Below, piece by piece: positions 1 through 7,631 of a DNA stretch of 64,000 nt (within the stretch, counting starts at the first letter, position 1; each line of letters opens with the position of its first letter). The stretch covers positions 1-64,000 of the forward strand of contig MENK01000022.1 of the NCBI GenBank assembly GCA_001768235.1. The letters are read 5' to 3'. The notes beneath the pieces were generated by a model. The model saw only the letters and a program-made list of their open reading frames with translations, was not told the DNA's origin and made no database searches. Source of the stretch: Bacteroidetes bacterium GWB2_32_14 (GTDB lineage Bacteria > Bacteroidota > Bacteroidia > Bacteroidales > UBA12077). The position numbers and the translations under genes are program-made.

Positions 1-49
1 CATGCTACTAATTTAAAAAAATTTAGTTAGCAAAGCTAAAACATACATT

Positions 50-75
50 ACCACCGTCAAAGACGGTGGTTTTTT
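50..75 (+). terminator. Rho-independent terminator of a gene left of the window
   Basis: A 9-bp perfect stem (ACCACCGTC at 50-58 with GACGGTGGT at 62-70, loop AAA) is followed by a T-run to 75. No gene precedes it inside the window, so it probably ends a transcript that enters from the left. Confidence 0.7.
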
Positions 76-173
76 AGATTCTAATAAAGATTTACTTGTA
101 CTTGATAAATTTGAAAAGACAAAAATTACAAGATTGACTAGCTTTCGTGAAAAATATACTTAATGGCACATAC

Positions 174-303
174 GCCCAACAGGGCTTCACATTTTATGCG
201 GGTTCAGTGGTTTTCGAAGGTTTGCAGCTCATAAAAAAAGTCGGCATAAACTGATAAAGAAACGTTTCGTAATCCCGCATGACACCATACCATAAAACGT
301 TGG
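174..303. repeat. Cassette-boundary-like inverted repeat, copy A
   Basis: The outer arms are CCAAC (176-180) and GTTGG (299-303). The inner arms are ATGCGGG (196-202) and CCCGCAT (274-280). The left end GCCCAAC fits the attC R'' consensus RYYYAAC. The left 80 bp recur nearly identically at 1596-1677. The core GGGTTCAGTGGTTTTCG recurs in degenerate form near 2280, 62650 and 63545. This architecture resembles an integron attC site, although no integrase is present in the window. Being a genuine recombination site is inference. Confidence 0.6.
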
Positions 304-661
304 TGACAATGCTTAAAAACCGCTACTCATGGATATTTAATTTAAAAATGAAGCAGTGCATTTTTTTGATTTTCATAATGTTTTTATGTTTAGACACGAA
401 ATATGATTTGGTCATAATTAAAAACACTAAATTTGAAATGTAATCGGAAATGGTGTTATTACGGAACACCATTATAGTTGTGGTTTGATTTTAGATGACT
501 CCATTTAGATAGTGCACTGTACAAGCACTTTAAAAATGTACCAAAACCGAATTGTTACGCACTCGGCAATTAACAGGTGAGTGTTAGTAGAGCAAATTTT
601 TTGAAGTAAGAGAAATACCGTTTTCTCTTTAAAAAGCTAGCTCGACTGTAACATTTGTGCT

Positions 662-796
662 ATGTCCTCAAAAAGACTAAAGAGCAAACAAAAAGTGCAG
701 AAGAGTAAAAAAGACAATTTGGAATTAGCCAAATTATTTCTTTCTCTTTTTGTTGAACTTGCAAAGCTAGTGACAGCAATATTAGGATTGTTCTAG
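662..796 (+). CDS. Small basic/hydrophobic membrane peptide (44 aa)
   Basis: An ATG at 662 opens 44 codons. The first ~18 residues are rich in Lys, Arg and Ser. The rest forms one amphipathic or hydrophobic helix (LELAKLFLSLFVELAKLV and on to LGLF) that could insert in a membrane. The stop at 794-796 lies 11 bp before a strong terminator, so it looks like a complete mini-transcript. The charge pattern resembles type I toxin-like or membrane-active peptides, but I do not recognise the family. It lies in the first cassette-like segment, upstream of the MNT/HEPN pair. Coding status rests on ORF composition and the terminator only. Confidence 0.45.
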   Translation: MSSKRLKSKQKVQKSKKDNLELAKLFLSLFVELAKLVTAILGLF

Positions 797-807
797 CATA
801 GAATTTT

Positions 808-835
808 GTGAGGTTGGAAACGACCTCACTTTTTT
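808..835 (+). terminator. Rho-independent terminator after the small peptide gene
   Basis: A 9-bp stem (808-816 with 821-829, one G-T pair) carries a GAAA tetraloop and is followed by six T residues. It sits 11 bp after the stop of the 44-codon ORF. Confidence 0.75.
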
Positions 836-943
836 ACAGACAGAAAAACAGAAAATATAAAGCACAGCCACCAACATGCGGTATAGCTAATGCAATGAAA
901 CCGTCAATCTGAACAGTTTAGTTCTGAAACCAAATTATTTTAT

Positions 944-951
944 TAACTTTG
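944..951 (+). promoter_or_regulatory. Putative Bacteroidota -7 element (TAnnTTTG) for mntA
   Basis: TAACTTTG matches the Bacteroidota sigma-factor -7 consensus TAnnTTTG. The start codon lies only 7 bp further on at 959, so the transcript would be leaderless or nearly so. A clear -33 TTTG is not visible. Confidence 0.4.
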
Positions 952-958
952 CTATAGT

Positions 959-1261
959 ATGAAAATAATTAGTCAACATATTGACCAGATTGTTCGACTT
1001 TGTGAACTAAACAAAGTTAGAGCTTTATTTGCCTTTGGTTCTGTTACTACGGACAAATTTAGAAAAGACAGTGACATTGACCTCGTTGTTGACATTGATG
1101 AAAACGACCCTATCTCCTATTCTGACAAATACTTTAATTTGAAGTTTCAACTTGAAAATTTATTTAAAAGGCAAATTGACCTTCTTGAACAGAAAGCAAT
1201 AAGAAATAGATTTCTAAAAAGTGAGATTGACCGAACCAAAGTTCAAATCTATGGAAATTGA
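959..1261 (+). CDS. mntA: MNT-family nucleotidyltransferase antitoxin (MntA-like)
   Basis: This small stand-alone polymerase-beta-fold nucleotidyltransferase (100 aa) has the signature GSVTTDKFRKDSDIDLVVDI around residues 27-46, that is GS-x(n)-DxD with the two metal-binding Asp residues. MNT proteins of this size pair with HEPN ribonuclease toxins and neutralise them by AMPylating or adenylylating the toxin. The next gene is the HEPN partner and overlaps it by 11 bp (ATG at 1251, MNT stop at 1259-1261), the classic translationally coupled arrangement. The toxin gene carries a nonsense codon, so this antitoxin may now be an orphan. The start at 959 sits just after a TAnnTTTG element. Confidence 0.88.
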   Translation: MKIISQHIDQIVRLCELNKVRALFAFGSVTTDKFRKDSDIDLVVDIDENDPISYSDKYFNLKFQLENLFKRQIDLLEQKAIRNRFLKSEIDRTKVQIYGN

Positions 1262-1586
1262 AGTAAAAACCTGGCTTGAAGATATTAAGCAATCAATTGA
1301 TGAAATTGAAGAGTTCTTACCTGAGAAAAGAAACTTTTTTGAATTCCAGAAAGACCTTTAAACCAGGAAAGCTATTGAAAGAAATATTGAAATTATGGGC
1401 GAAGCAGTAAATAGAATTATGAAAGTTCGCCCTGACATTAAAATTGCTAACGCAAGAAAAATAGTTGATACTAGAAATAGAATAAGTCATGGGTATGACA
1501 CAATTTCTATTGACATAATTTGGGCGATAGCTGTTCAGGATTTAAAGAATCTTAAGGATGAAATCAACATCCTGCTGGGAGAATAA
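1251..1586 (+). pseudogene. hepT: HEPN-domain toxin (DUF86/HepT-like) interrupted by a nonsense codon
   Basis: Reading from ATG 1251 gives 36 HEPN-like residues, then an in-frame TAA at 1359-1361. The same frame then continues without indel through the typical HEPN core (RKAIERNIEIMGEAVNRI) to the stop at 1584-1586. The catalytic motif RNRISH (the R-x4-6-H ribonuclease motif) is intact in the downstream half. A single substitution, for example AAA to TAA, explains the break. A shorter product could start at ATG 1395 (63 aa) and would retain the RNase motif but lack the first helices. The upstream overlap with the MNT antitoxin is preserved. This is probably a recently inactivated toxin; a sequencing error is the alternative. 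Confidence 0.75.
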
Positions 1587-1595
1587 ATTTCACTA

Positions 1596-1700
1596 GCCCA
1601 ACAGGGCTTCACATTTTATGCAGGGTTCAGTGGTTTTCGAAGGTTTGCAGCTCGTTAAAAAAGTCGGTATAACCTGACAGGTTATCACTCCCTCTGCACG
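1596..1700. repeat. Cassette-boundary-like repeat, copy B
   Basis: Positions 1596-1677 repeat 174-254 almost exactly, with a handful of substitutions and one inserted base, beginning with the same GCCCAAC end. The right half diverges but ends in CACGTTGCC at about 1697. The MNT/HEPN module therefore lies between two directly oriented copies, as expected for a cassette. Confidence 0.6.
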
Positions 1701-1770
1701 TTGCCATCGACCATTATGGGCTATTTGAGAACAAGACAATTTTTTATATAATTATCAGATATATAGAACC

Positions 1771-2154
1771 ATGAATATTGCACACATTGCCATTTGGACG
1801 AAAAATATAGAAGCAATGAAAGACTTCTATATTCGATATTTCAATGGAGAAAGCAATGAAAAATATATAAATCCAATAAAACAGTTTGAATCATATTTTA
1901 TTAGTTTTGAAAGTGGTACAAAATTGGAACTTATGCGCAAGCAATCTGTTGACAAACCCCTGGATACTGAAGAACGATTAGGAATAACTCATATTGCATT
2001 TAAATTAGGTTCAAAAGAAGCTGTCCTTTCTCTTACTGAAATACTTCGTACGGATGGTTATAAAATAGTTGGAGAACCACGTACAAGCGGAGATGGTTAT
2101 TTTGAAAGTGTCGTCCTTGATGTCGAGGGAAATCGAATTGAACTTTTGGCTTAA
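1771..2154 (+). CDS. VOC-family (glyoxalase/bleomycin-resistance-like) protein
   Basis: This 127-aa single-module vicinal oxygen chelate protein has two beta-alpha-beta-beta-beta units. The four expected metal ligands are visible: His5, Glu53, His74 and Glu124 near the C-terminus (NRIELLA). The family includes glyoxalase I, methylmalonyl-CoA epimerases and small antibiotic-binding proteins such as fosfomycin or bleomycin resistance enzymes. The substrate cannot be told from sequence. It stands alone between two cassette-type repeats (1596-1700 and 2271-2382), with no operon partner, which suggests a mobile single-gene cassette. Confidence 0.85.
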   Translation: MNIAHIAIWTKNIEAMKDFYIRYFNGESNEKYINPIKQFESYFISFESGTKLELMRKQSVDKPLDTEERLGITHIAFKLGSKEAVLSLTEILRTDGYKIVGEPRTSGDGYFESVVLDVEGNRIELLA

Positions 2155-2270
2155 TTGAATCGAAAATATTTAATGACAAAAAAATTCAGTCATACTCCTT
2201 GTAGGTAACCTTTTTTTTCATCATTACCTTTTGAAAGAATTAAAAAACTTAGATCAAATTAATCATACTC

Positions 2271-2382
2271 ATAACACATGCGCTGTTCAGTGATGATTTG
2301 AAAATTTAATTATTTAGTTTAATTTCGTAACAAGATAATAAAACAAAGAAAAAAATACAGCACGATATCGTACCCGTTGACC
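2271..2382. repeat. Degenerate cassette-boundary-like repeat, copy C
   Basis: The left part (ATAACACATGCGC then TGTTCAGTGATGATTT, 2271-2299) matches the ATGCGGGTTCAGTGGTTTT core of copies A and B. The right part ends with CCCGTTGACC at 2373-2382, matching the CGTTG right arm. It separates the VOC gene from the following two-gene unit. Confidence 0.45.
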
Positions 2383-2401
2383 ATCAGAAAACATAAAATA
2401 T

Positions 2402-3529
2402 ATGACTATGGGAAAAATTATAAATCAAATAAAAAAAATTGTAACATTCATTCCTATTATTGTATTACCATGCTATATCATAATTTTGTTGGTAAGAGGA
2501 AAGAGTATGATAACAGAAGTGACATCTAACTTCACTTTACTTAGTGCAGTCGTTTTTTCTTTGATAGTCATAGCTATTATTATTATTTTTTTGTTCAAAG
2601 ATATTATTAAAGTAATAAATAAGCTGATTAAAGTAATAACCTCTTTTTTTATAGGAAATTATCAAATATTGAAAGCCCTGGAAGAAATAAAAAAACCTAT
2701 TCACACTTGTATTGAAAACAATATTTCTGTATTTGCAAGTCGGTTTCTTTTTATGGATAAAATTAAAAGAAATAACGGTACTGTCAGAATATATTTCTCT
2801 CATCGCGGGAATCAACATGATAAAGCAGAGGCTGCAAAAAAATCTTCTTCAATACCTCTTATACTTGAAGAATCCAATCTGGCAATGAAATGCTGGAGTG
2901 TTGCTGTAAATTGTTTAGGAATTGAAAATGTGAGTTTATCTTGTTCATGTGAAGAAAAATATACTTATGAACAATACAAAAATAAAAATGAAATACCCAA
3001 ACACTTACATGATAATTTAATCCTTTTTGGCAGTAGCAAAACAAATGTAATAACTCGTATAATTTTAGATAAAGCCAAACAAGAATTTGACTCAATATGT
3101 ATATTTAAAGAAGAGCATAGTACAGGCGATAGTTATATTTATTATCCTAATAAGCATAAACACCTTAAACCAGACAATGATCAAAAACCAAGATTGGATT
3201 ATGCATTAATTACAAGGATTCGAAATCCTTTTGAAAAAGAAAAATTTGTTTTCATTTTTGCGGGTTGTAAAGCCGGAGGAGCTTTTGCACTTGAATATTT
3301 CTTCTTAAATAATAATGTTCTTGAACAGATTTATAAAAAGTATTATGCCCAGGAAACCCTTCAAATTATTCTAAAGGTTAAATATAATTATAGAGAACCA
3401 ATACCTGAATTTATTTCTATAAATGACTTTATCGAATTTGAAATAGAATATCCAAAAGACTTTATTGAAGATAGCAGAATCAAAGTAGGTAAAGAATTAG
3501 TTGATAAATTACAAAAGCAGTATTTATAG
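2402..3529 (+). CDS. Two-TM membrane protein with a cytoplasmic Rossmann-like domain, unknown function
   Basis: The 375-aa protein has two N-terminal membrane helices (about residues 13-31 and 44-66) and a short linker helix. A soluble domain of roughly 240 residues follows. Conserved-looking segments are LILFGSSKTN (206-215), DYALITRIRNPF (266-277) and FIFAGCKAGGAFA (284-296), which look like strand-loop motifs of a nucleotide- or ligand-binding alpha/beta fold. I recognise the general plan of membrane-anchored sensors but cannot name the family. The radical SAM gene starts 20 bp downstream on the same strand, so the two are probably one transcript. The alternative start at codon 3 is equally plausible. 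Confidence 0.75.
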   Translation: MTMGKIINQIKKIVTFIPIIVLPCYIIILLVRGKSMITEVTSNFTLLSAVVFSLIVIAIIIIFLFKDIIKVINKLIKVITSFFIGNYQILKALEEIKKPIHTCIENNISVFASRFLFMDKIKRNNGTVRIYFSHRGNQHDKAEAAKKSSSIPLILEESNLAMKCWSVAVNCLGIENVSLSCSCEEKYTYEQYKNKNEIPKHLHDNLILFGSSKTNVITRIILDKAKQEFDSICIFKEEHSTGDSYIYYPNKHKHLKPDNDQKPRLDYALITRIRNPFEKEKFVFIFAGCKAGGAFALEYFFLNNNVLEQIYKKYYAQETLQIILKVKYNYREPIPEFISINDFIEFEIEYPKDFIEDSRIKVGKELVDKLQKQYL

Positions 3530-3549
3530 TAATTAAATAGCAGTAAAAA

Positions 3550-5193
3550 ATGAATATATTGTTTATTGCATTAAACTCCCCTTCACACTTTGCAATTTGG
3601 AATTATTTGTCAGTTGAAGCACTTATTGGCCATATAAATGGAGTATTTGGTTCAAGAAAAACAACCTGCAAAATATTATACTGTAATTCTTTTGATAGTT
3701 CTAAGCCTGTAATTAAGGAGATAAATTCAAATAAATATGATCTTATAGGGTTTAGTGTTTTACCCTATACCTTAGAATTATTACAGAAGATATTACAAAA
3801 TATAAATAAAATTAAGGCAGAAATTATTTTTGGGAATCAGTTGGCAACATACTCTCCTGAATATATAATAAGATATGCAATAAAAAATAAAAATATTAAC
3901 TACCAAAATGTTTTTTGTGTTTTAGGAGAAGGCGAGGAAACGGTTGAACAACTTATTAATGTAATGCTTAAAAAATCTTCTGTTTACGCGGAAATAGAAT
4001 CAATAAAAAACATTTGCTATTACGATGGTTTACAATTTCACTTAACTCAATTACAGGCACCTGATTTATCAAAATTACATTATCCCCCTAAATATGATAT
4101 ATCTATTCGTAGTCAGAATATTGTAGAAAAAAAATCAAAAAACAAACATGCTGATTGGGTTGAACACGAATATTTTATAAGTGAAGATTCGCCAAAAATC
4201 AATAGAGCTGCAATTCAAATGCAGCTTTCAAGAGGATGCTTTTGGGGCAATTGTTCTTATTGCACACGTTCTAGTTTCAGGCATGGTGAAAAATGGAAAA
4301 GTTTCGGCATAAATCGAATTGAAAAAGATTTAAAAAATGTGATCTTAAAACTTAAATATAAGGTAATTGAATTCTCTGATGATGAATTTTTTGGTGGTAG
4401 AGATAAAGAACATATTACCAGAATTAACAAGATTATAGATATAATTGAGAATATAAATAATAAAATTGAAGATAAAATTAGTTTTAGAATCTTTACCAGG
4501 CCGGATATCATTTATAAAAAAAATGAAAGTGGTAAAAATAAGATTATTAAAGAAACCTTAGCAAGAATGCAACAGCAAGGTCTCGACAGAATATACATCG
4601 GTATAGAAAGTGGTTCGTGCAAGCAATTATCTCGTTATAATAGAGGTTTAACTGAACAAAGCATTTTAAAAAGTATTCAAATTTTAAAGGAAATAAATTT
4701 GCCTTTTGATTGTGGGTTTATGCTATTTGATCCTTTATTAACTTTAGATGAATTAATTGATAATATTAATTTTTATTTGAAACATGATTTAATTAGAGGA
4801 AATCAATGGTTCTGGAGACCCGTTATTATTAACAAAGGTTCTACCTGGGGAGACGACAAATTTGAAATTTATAATAAAGGAAAGTACAATCCTAACACCA
4901 TGAGTTACGAATATGAAATTAATGATAAAGATGTTAAATTCATTGCTGATTTTATTGACTTGAAAACAAAAGAAACCAGGGAACAATTATATACGATAAA
5001 ACAGATTTCAAAAACAGATCTTAAGTTTAATAATAGAATTGCTCAGGTAGCTAAAAAAATTGTAGAAAAAAACGGGCTCATATATGTAAATTTGATTAGA
5101 GATTTAGCAATTGCTTTTAAAAATTCTAATAATGAAATTGAGCAGTTAAAAAAAGAATTACTGACTAATTTCAAGCTTTCTAACAAAATGTAA
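3550..5193 (+). CDS. B12-binding-type radical SAM protein
   Basis: The 547-aa protein is laid out like B12-dependent radical SAM enzymes. An N-terminal Rossmann-like domain (about 1-150) contains YDLIGFSVLPY and a GEGE element. The radical SAM core starts at about 220. The cluster motif is RGCFWGNCSYC, with Cys230, Cys235 and Cys238. The spacing is CX4CX2C rather than the canonical CX3CX2C. Later barrel elements include EFSDDEFFGG and GLDRIYIGIESGS, which are typical for SAM binding. The family carries out methylations and rearrangements, and several act in RiPP maturation, but no precursor peptide gene is evident. It probably works with the upstream membrane protein. Confidence 0.8.
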   Translation: MNILFIALNSPSHFAIWNYLSVEALIGHINGVFGSRKTTCKILYCNSFDSSKPVIKEINSNKYDLIGFSVLPYTLELLQKILQNINKIKAEIIFGNQLATYSPEYIIRYAIKNKNINYQNVFCVLGEGEETVEQLINVMLKKSSVYAEIESIKNICYYDGLQFHLTQLQAPDLSKLHYPPKYDISIRSQNIVEKKSKNKHADWVEHEYFISEDSPKINRAAIQMQLSRGCFWGNCSYCTRSSFRHGEKWKSFGINRIEKDLKNVILKLKYKVIEFSDDEFFGGRDKEHITRINKIIDIIENINNKIEDKISFRIFTRPDIIYKKNESGKNKIIKETLARMQQQGLDRIYIGIESGSCKQLSRYNRGLTEQSILKSIQILKEINLPFDCGFMLFDPLLTLDELIDNINFYLKHDLIRGNQWFWRPVIINKGSTWGDDKFEIYNKGKYNPNTMSYEYEINDKDVKFIADFIDLKTKETREQLYTIKQISKTDLKFNNRIAQVAKKIVEKNGLIYVNLIRDLAIAFKNSNNEIEQLKKELLTNFKLSNKM

Positions 5194-5335
5194 TACGGAT
5201 GCAAACAGTTGCTAAAGAATTATACCTGCAAACTTATACGATTACAATCTGGCGTTGACCAATACCTTGAAATAAATAAGCAATACTCAAAAAGTTGGGG
5301 CAGAATTAACACTATAAGGATAATTTGACAATAAA
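5194..5335. repeat. Possible right end of a cassette-boundary-like repeat, copy D
   Basis: The spacer contains CTGGCGTTGACCAATAC (5249-5265), similar to the right arms of copies A and C (CGTTG followed by ACC or GAC). No clear left arm with ATGCGGG is present, so this copy is either degenerate or coincidental. Confidence 0.3.
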
Positions 5336-5917
5336 ATGGAAAAAATATATATAGAAGAAAAAAACTTTACTAAAATAGACTTCACCCAAAATCCGCTGGT
5401 CAAAGGAGAATATGAATACTGCACGTTTATTAATTGTGATTTTTCAAATTCAGGCCTTGATGGTATAAATTTTATGGAATGTGAATTTGATGATTGCAAC
5501 CTGAGTATGGCCAAGCTGAATAAAACTGCCTTACGAGGCATTAAGTTCAGAAATTGCAAAATGCTGGGATTGCATTTTCAAAACTGCAATGAATTTGGCT
5601 TATCAATCTTTTTTGAAAACTGTAACCTCAGCCATTCTTCCTTTTACAAAACGAAACTAAAAAAGACAACATTCAAAAACCTAAAACTTCACGAAGTCGA
5701 TTTCACCGAATGTGATTTAAGTAATTCTGTTTTTGATAACTGCGACCTGGCAAGGGCAACATTTGAAAACACAATAATTGAAAAGGCTGACTTTCGAACA
5801 TCTTTCAATTATTCAATTGACCCGGAAATAAACAGGATGAAAAAAGCCAAATTCTCTTTACCTGGAATAACCGGGCTCTTGGACAAATACGATATTGAAA
5901 TAAACGGGATAGTTTAA
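5336..5917 (+). CDS. Pentapeptide-repeat protein (Qnr/McbG-like)
   Basis: The 193-aa protein consists almost entirely of pentapeptide repeats of the A(D/N)LXX type (for example CNLSMAKL, CDLSNSVF and CDLARATF), which form a right-handed quadrilateral beta-helix. The C-terminal IDPEINRMKKAKFSLPG segment matches the terminal dimerisation helix of Qnr/McbG/MfpA-type proteins. Those mimic DNA and protect DNA gyrase and topoisomerase IV from quinolones or microcins. A single base separates its stop from the next gene, which encodes a GyrI-like protein, a suggestive pairing. Gyrase protection is inferred from architecture, not demonstrated. Confidence 0.85.
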   Translation: MEKIYIEEKNFTKIDFTQNPLVKGEYEYCTFINCDFSNSGLDGINFMECEFDDCNLSMAKLNKTALRGIKFRNCKMLGLHFQNCNEFGLSIFFENCNLSHSSFYKTKLKKTTFKNLKLHEVDFTECDLSNSVFDNCDLARATFENTIIEKADFRTSFNYSIDPEINRMKKAKFSLPGITGLLDKYDIEINGIV

Positions 5918-5918
5918 C

Positions 5919-6395
5919 ATGGAACCAAGAATTGAAACATTAACTGAAAAAAAATTAGTGGGTAACCGGATAAAAATGTCACTTGCCGACAATAAAACCT
6001 TTAATCTTTGGCAATCATTTATGCCCAGGCGAAAAGAAATTAAAAACAACCTGACTGTTGATATGATTTCAATGCAGGTTTATAGCCAGCCATTAGATTT
6101 AAGTGATTTAAACCAAGTATTTGAAAAGTGGGCAGCTATTGAGGTTACAGACTTTAACCTGATTCCTGACGGAATGGAAAGTTTTATATTAGAAGGTGGA
6201 CTCTATGCCGTTTTTCCATATAAAGGCCCAAGCTCAGATAATAGAATATTTCACTATATTTTCGGAACCTGGTTACCGGGTTCAAACTACCTGTTAGACA
6301 ACAGGCCCCATTTTGAGATATTAGGAGAAAAATATAAGAATAACGACCCCGATTCAGAAGAAGAAATATGGATACCGATTAAATTAAAAAAATGA
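5919..6395 (+). CDS. GyrI-like small-molecule-binding domain protein
   Basis: The 158-aa protein has the GyrI/SOUL-like effector-binding fold found at the C-termini of AraC- and MerR-type regulators and as stand-alone proteins such as GyrI (SbmC). Features are the N-terminal beta strand with RIETLTEKKLVG, a mid-protein helix, the ALEGGLYAVF-like strand (LEGGLYAVFPYKG) and the C-terminal HFEILGEKY plus EIWIPIKLKK. Family members bind or hydrolyse small cationic compounds. E. coli GyrI also inhibits gyrase. It starts 1 bp after the pentapeptide-repeat gene, so the pair is co-transcribed and probably functionally linked. Confidence 0.85.
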   Translation: MEPRIETLTEKKLVGNRIKMSLADNKTFNLWQSFMPRRKEIKNNLTVDMISMQVYSQPLDLSDLNQVFEKWAAIEVTDFNLIPDGMESFILEGGLYAVFPYKGPSSDNRIFHYIFGTWLPGSNYLLDNRPHFEILGEKYKNNDPDSEEEIWIPIKLKK

Positions 6396-6526
6396 ATATG
6401 AAACCGATTTATTGCCTGATTCTTTTTTTTCCATTATTCAGCTTAGCTAATAACTTTCCGGATGAATCCCGTTCAATTAAATACGAAAAAATTCTTAATA
6501 CCATTTATAAAATTTTAAACCTGTAA
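6392..6526 (+). pseudogene. Short ORF with signal-peptide-like start, probably a truncated gene
   Basis: An ATG at 6392 overlaps the TGA of the GyrI-like gene (ATGA). It opens 44 codons beginning MNMKPIYCLILFFPLFSLA, a plausible signal peptide, followed by only ~25 residues. The last 11 codons run into the 3' end of the convergent ABC permease gene. This looks like the first part of a secreted-protein gene truncated where accessory DNA joins the core chromosome. It could instead be a genuine small exported peptide. Only composition and coupling support it. Confidence 0.35.
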
Positions 6527-7607
6527 TAAATGTTATCAGCCCAAAGGAATTAAGGATTAAAATATATTTCCATACCTGCATAAATCCGGCACTTTCATTA
6601 AAAACTGCCTTAACACCATCGGCAAGCATTGTCAGGGGTAATGCCTGTATATAAGGAACAACGATATCGGGGAAATTATGGTAGCTGAAATAAATTCCCG
6701 ATAGCATCATCATGGGCATTACAACAAGGTTAATCAACCCGTTGCCTACCTGGGTTTTCGATGTTCGTGAAGCAATTAACACAGAAAGCCCTGAGAACGC
6801 GAGAATACCCGATATAAACAGGGCAACAAATGCTATAATACTTCCTGTAATTGTTATGTCGAAGTAATAATATGCAAATAAGAAAATTATTGCAGCCTCC
6901 ACGAAGCAAAGCACAACCCGGGCAACAATATGCGAAAGAATATATTCCCATCTCTTCATAGGTGTTGCAACCATCCTGCGAAGTAATTTCTTTGTTCGTG
7001 CTTCAATCAGGGTATAACTGATGCCCCACATGGTTGACATCATCACGTTCATGGCTATTAACCCGGGAATTAGGAAATCAATATAGCGGGTACCTTTCTC
7101 AGCCATTGGTTTTATTTCGGATTGTTGAGCCGATTGATTCTCCCCGTCGAAAAGGGATGACAGTTGAAGGTACTCCAGTTGGCCATCGGAGCTGTATTTG
7201 TCGAAATTATATTCAATTTTGTTATTGTTTGTAGTAATTATCATGGATGCATTACCCCTTTTTACCATCAGTTCGGCTTGTTGCCAGCTGACAGGTTTTA
7301 GCCGGAAATGAGTAACACCCATATTTTCATTTCCATAGCTGACACTATAGTAATAGGTATTATTGGTGGAATCAGGTATTTTTTCAAAATCCGTTTTTGA
7401 GATATATTTTTCAAAATCTGCAACCGGTTCCTTTTCACTCAAAACAATCGCTATGGTTTTAGTTACTTCCGGTTTTTTGTTGAAAGCAATTCCAAGTCCC
7501 CATGCCATTAATACGGGAAAAAGAAACGACCAGAATAGCACAGCCGGTTCCCGGTAAAATTCCCTGATTTGAATAAGTATAAGCTGTGTAAATGGATGTT
7601 TTAACAT
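6495..7607 (-). CDS. ABC-2 type transporter permease
   Basis: The 370-aa permease has one TM segment near residues 20-42, a large periplasmic domain (about 43-180) and five C-terminal TM helices, the usual ABC2_membrane_3/NodJ-like plan for exporters. The LIEARTKKLLRRMVATPMKRWEYI cytoplasmic loop is typical. It lies 24 bp downstream of the ATPase gene on the same strand, forming a two-gene exporter operon. The substrate is unknown; relatives export drugs, lipids or polysaccharide precursors. Its 3' end overlaps the truncated ORF on the other strand. Confidence 0.9.
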   Translation of the reverse strand: MLKHPFTQLILIQIREFYREPAVLFWSFLFPVLMAWGLGIAFNKKPEVTKTIAIVLSEKEPVADFEKYISKTDFEKIPDSTNNTYYYSVSYGNENMGVTHFRLKPVSWQQAELMVKRGNASMIITTNNNKIEYNFDKYSSDGQLEYLQLSSLFDGENQSAQQSEIKPMAEKGTRYIDFLIPGLIAMNVMMSTMWGISYTLIEARTKKLLRRMVATPMKRWEYILSHIVARVVLCFVEAAIIFLFAYYYFDITITGSIIAFVALFISGILAFSGLSVLIASRTSKTQVGNGLINLVVMPMMMLSGIYFSYHNFPDIVVPYIQALPLTMLADGVKAVFNESAGFMQVWKYILILNSFGLITFITGLKFYKWY

Positions 7608-7631
7608 TTTGTGCTTGTTTACTATTAATTA

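Larger units (their letters stand above)
1..661. other. Gene-poor leader region with terminator, cassette-type repeat and small hairpins
   Basis: No convincing gene is visible here. The stretch contains the terminator at 50-75 and the cassette-type inverted repeat at 174-303. It also has a small hairpin GGTGTT/AACACC at 453-471. A 31-codon ORF from about 351 has a hydrophobic start resembling a signal peptide, but it has no further support. The region may hold degraded cassette sequence. Confidence 0.5.

Noticed and set aside
2537-2818. 93-codon minus-strand ORF inside the two-TM gene
   Set aside because: It is the complement of a strongly coding, membrane-helix region; its Phe/Tyr/Lys-rich product reflects AT-rich antisense sequence.
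3550-5193. RiPP biosynthesis cluster around the radical SAM gene
   Set aside because: No precursor-like short ORF, peptidase or exporter lies next to it. The neighbour is a membrane protein of another type.
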